35,721 nt of DNA, from the NCBI RefSeq assembly GCF_001968835.1, contig NZ_MRDE01000038.1, positions 1 through 35,721 on the forward strand, given 5' to 3'. The translations under genes and the position numbers were made by a program. The notes below the pieces were generated by a model. That model saw only the letters and a program-made list of their open reading frames with translations, searched no databases and was not told the DNA's origin. Positions 34,630-35,721 of the stretch are shown one piece after another. Every line of letters begins with the position of its first letter. Within the stretch, counting starts at the first letter, position 1. Source of the DNA: Tersicoccus phoenicis (lineage in GTDB: Bacteria; Actinomycetota; Actinomycetes; Actinomycetales; Micrococcaceae).

Positions 34630-34732
34630 TCACGACTCCTAACCCGACGATTATTATAAGCCCCAACACCGGCCATACGGTCCAGCTGACACCTGGTGTC
34701 GAGTTTGTGACAGCTACAGTGAAATTGATCAT
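34607..34732 (-). CDS. Putative 41-residue single-helix membrane peptide
   Basis: The product has a polar N terminus (MINFTVAVTNSTPGVSWTV), a hydrophobic helix (WPVLGLIIIVGLGVVIA, about 20-36) and a strongly basic end, RRRKK. This indicates an N-out membrane peptide with a cytoplasmic basic tail. AGGAGG stands five bases before the ATG, a near-ideal ribosome-binding site and the main reason to believe the gene. The following small membrane gene starts inside it. It begins directly behind an IS630-like transposase remnant on the same strand. Such pairs include small toxins, bacteriocin-immunity pairs and accessory membrane peptides, but nothing decides among these here. Confidence 0.5.
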   Translation of the reverse strand: MINFTVAVTNSTPGVSWTVWPVLGLIIIVGLGVVIARRRKK

Positions 34733-34741
34733 TTCCGCCTC

Positions 34742-34894
34742 CTACTGGACTGCGTTTGAAGTGGTTTGACGGTTCGCTTTGGTGAGGATCTGATCGGCGG
34801 TCTTGGTCCAGGTGAAGGGGTGCGCCCGGGCGTTCCAGCCGGTGATGAAGGCGCGGATCTTGGCGTTCAGGTCGGGCACGGAGGTGAAGGTGCC
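34742..34894 (-). pseudogene. C-terminal fragment of an IS630-family transposase
   Basis: Fifty residues can be read: GTFTSVPDLNAKIRAFITGW, then NARAHPFTWTKTADQILTKA and a short tail to a TAG. The DL--KI-AFI-GWN---HPFTWTK-ADQIL pattern is the familiar end of IS630-type DDE transposases. The rest of the gene is absent; upstream DNA does not continue the family. Its stop codon overlaps the ribosome-binding site of the 41-residue peptide gene. Confidence 0.65.
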
Positions 34895-35009
34895 GCATCG
34901 ACCAGCCACGGCGAGAACACCCCGACACCAGATCCGACAACCGACGATCCGAGGCCGGTTTCACCCATTCAGCAAGAGGCATACCCCCAAACTACACAGA
35001 TGTAATCCT

Positions 35010-35031
35010 AACTGAACGGTAACTGAACGGT
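35010..35031. repeat. Two tandem copies of an 11-bp sequence
   Basis: AACTGAACGGT occurs twice without a gap in the otherwise featureless stretch between the IS630 remnant and the ISL3 end (34,895-35,099). No gene is seen there. Its meaning is unknown. Confidence 0.6.
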
Positions 35032-35099
35032 ATTGAGGCTATTTCGGCATCATCGAACGCCACGGCATTCACCGCGGCAGCTTCGAATGGAACGAATGT

Positions 35100-35721
35100 G
35101 GCTCTTCGCAGCTGAGAGTGTAGTCGGGTTGGGCGCGTCGGTCGCTGGATAGGGGTCGAGGCCCTCCGAGGATGGAAGTTCTGACACTGCCCATCCTGAG
35201 GACCTCGACATGGATCACGCTACCTTCGTTCGCCCTGACCTGACCACGTTCTGCCGTCTCGACGAGCTCGGCCTCGAGGCCGTCGGACAGCGGGTTGAGC
35301 CTGATCGTGCGGTGATCCAGTGCCGGGTCCTGGAGCCGGACCCGTGGTGCAGGGAGTGCGGGGCCGAGGGCGTGCCCCGAGACACGGTGATCCGCCGGTT
35401 GGCGCACGAGCCGTTCGGGCACCGGCCCACGACCTTGATGGTCCGGGTCCGCCGGTACCGGTGTGTTACCTGCCGTCGGACGTGGCGGCAGGACACGTCG
35501 AAGGCCGCGGCGCCGCGGGCGAAGATCACCCGTGGCGGGGTGGGCTGGGCGCTGACCGGTGTGGTCGTGGACCACCTCACCGTCAGCCGCGTCGCTGCCG
35601 GGCTGGGAGTGTCCTGGCATACCGCCAACGAGGCGGTCATCGCCGAGGGCAAGCGGGTGCTGATCGACGATCCGGCCCGGTTCGCCGGGGTCACCACCAT
35701 CGGGGTCGATGAGCACGTGTG
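35100..35721 (+). mobile_element. ISL3-family insertion sequence, cut by the window end
   Basis: The element is recognised from its transposase gene. The left end is placed at about 35,100, where GGCTCTTCGCAGCTGAGAGT resembles ISL3-type terminal repeats. About 110 bp separate this end from the transposase ATG. The right end and the target duplication are outside the window. Confidence 0.65.
35210..35721 (+). CDS. ISL3-family transposase, C-terminal part missing
   Basis: The 170 visible residues start with an N-terminal zinc-finger region (VIQCRVLEPDPWCRECG, then RYRCVTCRRTWRQDT). They continue with an HTH (LTVSRVAAGLGVSWHTANEA) and reach the first catalytic aspartate of the DDE core in TTIGVDEHV at the window edge. 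This order is diagnostic for ISL3 transposases. A GAGGA sequence lies upstream of the ATG. No lesion is visible; the truncation is due to the window end. Confidence 0.85.
   Translation, partial: MDHATFVRPDLTTFCRLDELGLEAVGQRVEPDRAVIQCRVLEPDPWCRECGAEGVPRDTVIRRLAHEPFGHRPTTLMVRVRRYRCVTCRRTWRQDTSKAAAPRAKITRGGVGWALTGVVVDHLTVSRVAAGLGVSWHTANEAVIAEGKRVLIDDPARFAGVTTIGVDEHV

Noticed and set aside
34623-34982. A 119-codon minus-strand frame over the IS630 remnant.
   Set aside because: It reads the IS630 fragment out of frame; the in-frame reading gives the recognisable transposase end instead.

Overview
The window is a stretch of high-GC Actinomycetota chromosome. I infer this from the homodimeric AceE pyruvate dehydrogenase, the fasR-fabD-fabH-acpP-fabF fatty-acid cluster, the actinobacterial families DUF3052, DUF3145 and DUF2469, and the frequent GTG starts. 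Gene content would suit a Micrococcales-like lineage, but I cannot name a genus. Both ends of the window cut through insertion sequences (IS21 on the left, ISL3 on the right), as expected if this is a contig broken at repeats.

Positions 1-14,481 look like an acquired defence island ending in a tRNA gene. From the left: a truncated IS21 element; a dead AbiEii-type toxin fragment cut off at its 5' end next to the IS21 end and carrying an internal stop; a small HTH protein; then a minus-strand three-gene operon. That operon encodes a DNA cytosine-C5 methyltransferase, a ~993-residue protein of unknown function and a ~1,784-residue DEAD/DEAH-like helicase with a DUF1998-type C terminus. It most resembles Druantia (DruE helicase, a DruH-like partner, a DruM-like methylase) in a combination that fits neither the type II nor the type III description I know. 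A TetR regulator flanked by 34-bp inverted repeats, a small unknown protein and a large serine recombinase follow. The recombinase reading frame runs into the 3' half of a tRNA-Val(UAC) gene, which marks the probable integration junction.

Positions 14,500-25,800 are core metabolism. A sirtuin, a 1-Cys peroxiredoxin and a DUF3052 protein form a minus-strand group divergent from aceE. Their shared 378-bp promoter region holds a perfect CRP-type palindrome. aceE makes acetyl-CoA and is followed on the same strand by the PucR-type regulator gene fasR and the FAS II genes fabD, fabH, acpP and fabF, closed by a strong terminator. DUF3145 lies convergent to them.

Positions 25,900-33,930 are a long minus-strand housekeeping group read from rplS: rplS, two signal peptidase I genes, rnhB, DUF2469, yraN, comM, dprA and xerC, several joined by 1-4 bp junctions. 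Upstream of rplS, where trmD is usually found, there is instead an IS graveyard (IS1380-like and IS630-like remnants, ISL3). It contains an AT-richer pair of overlapping small membrane-protein genes, one only 41 residues long, each with a clear Shine-Dalgarno sequence.
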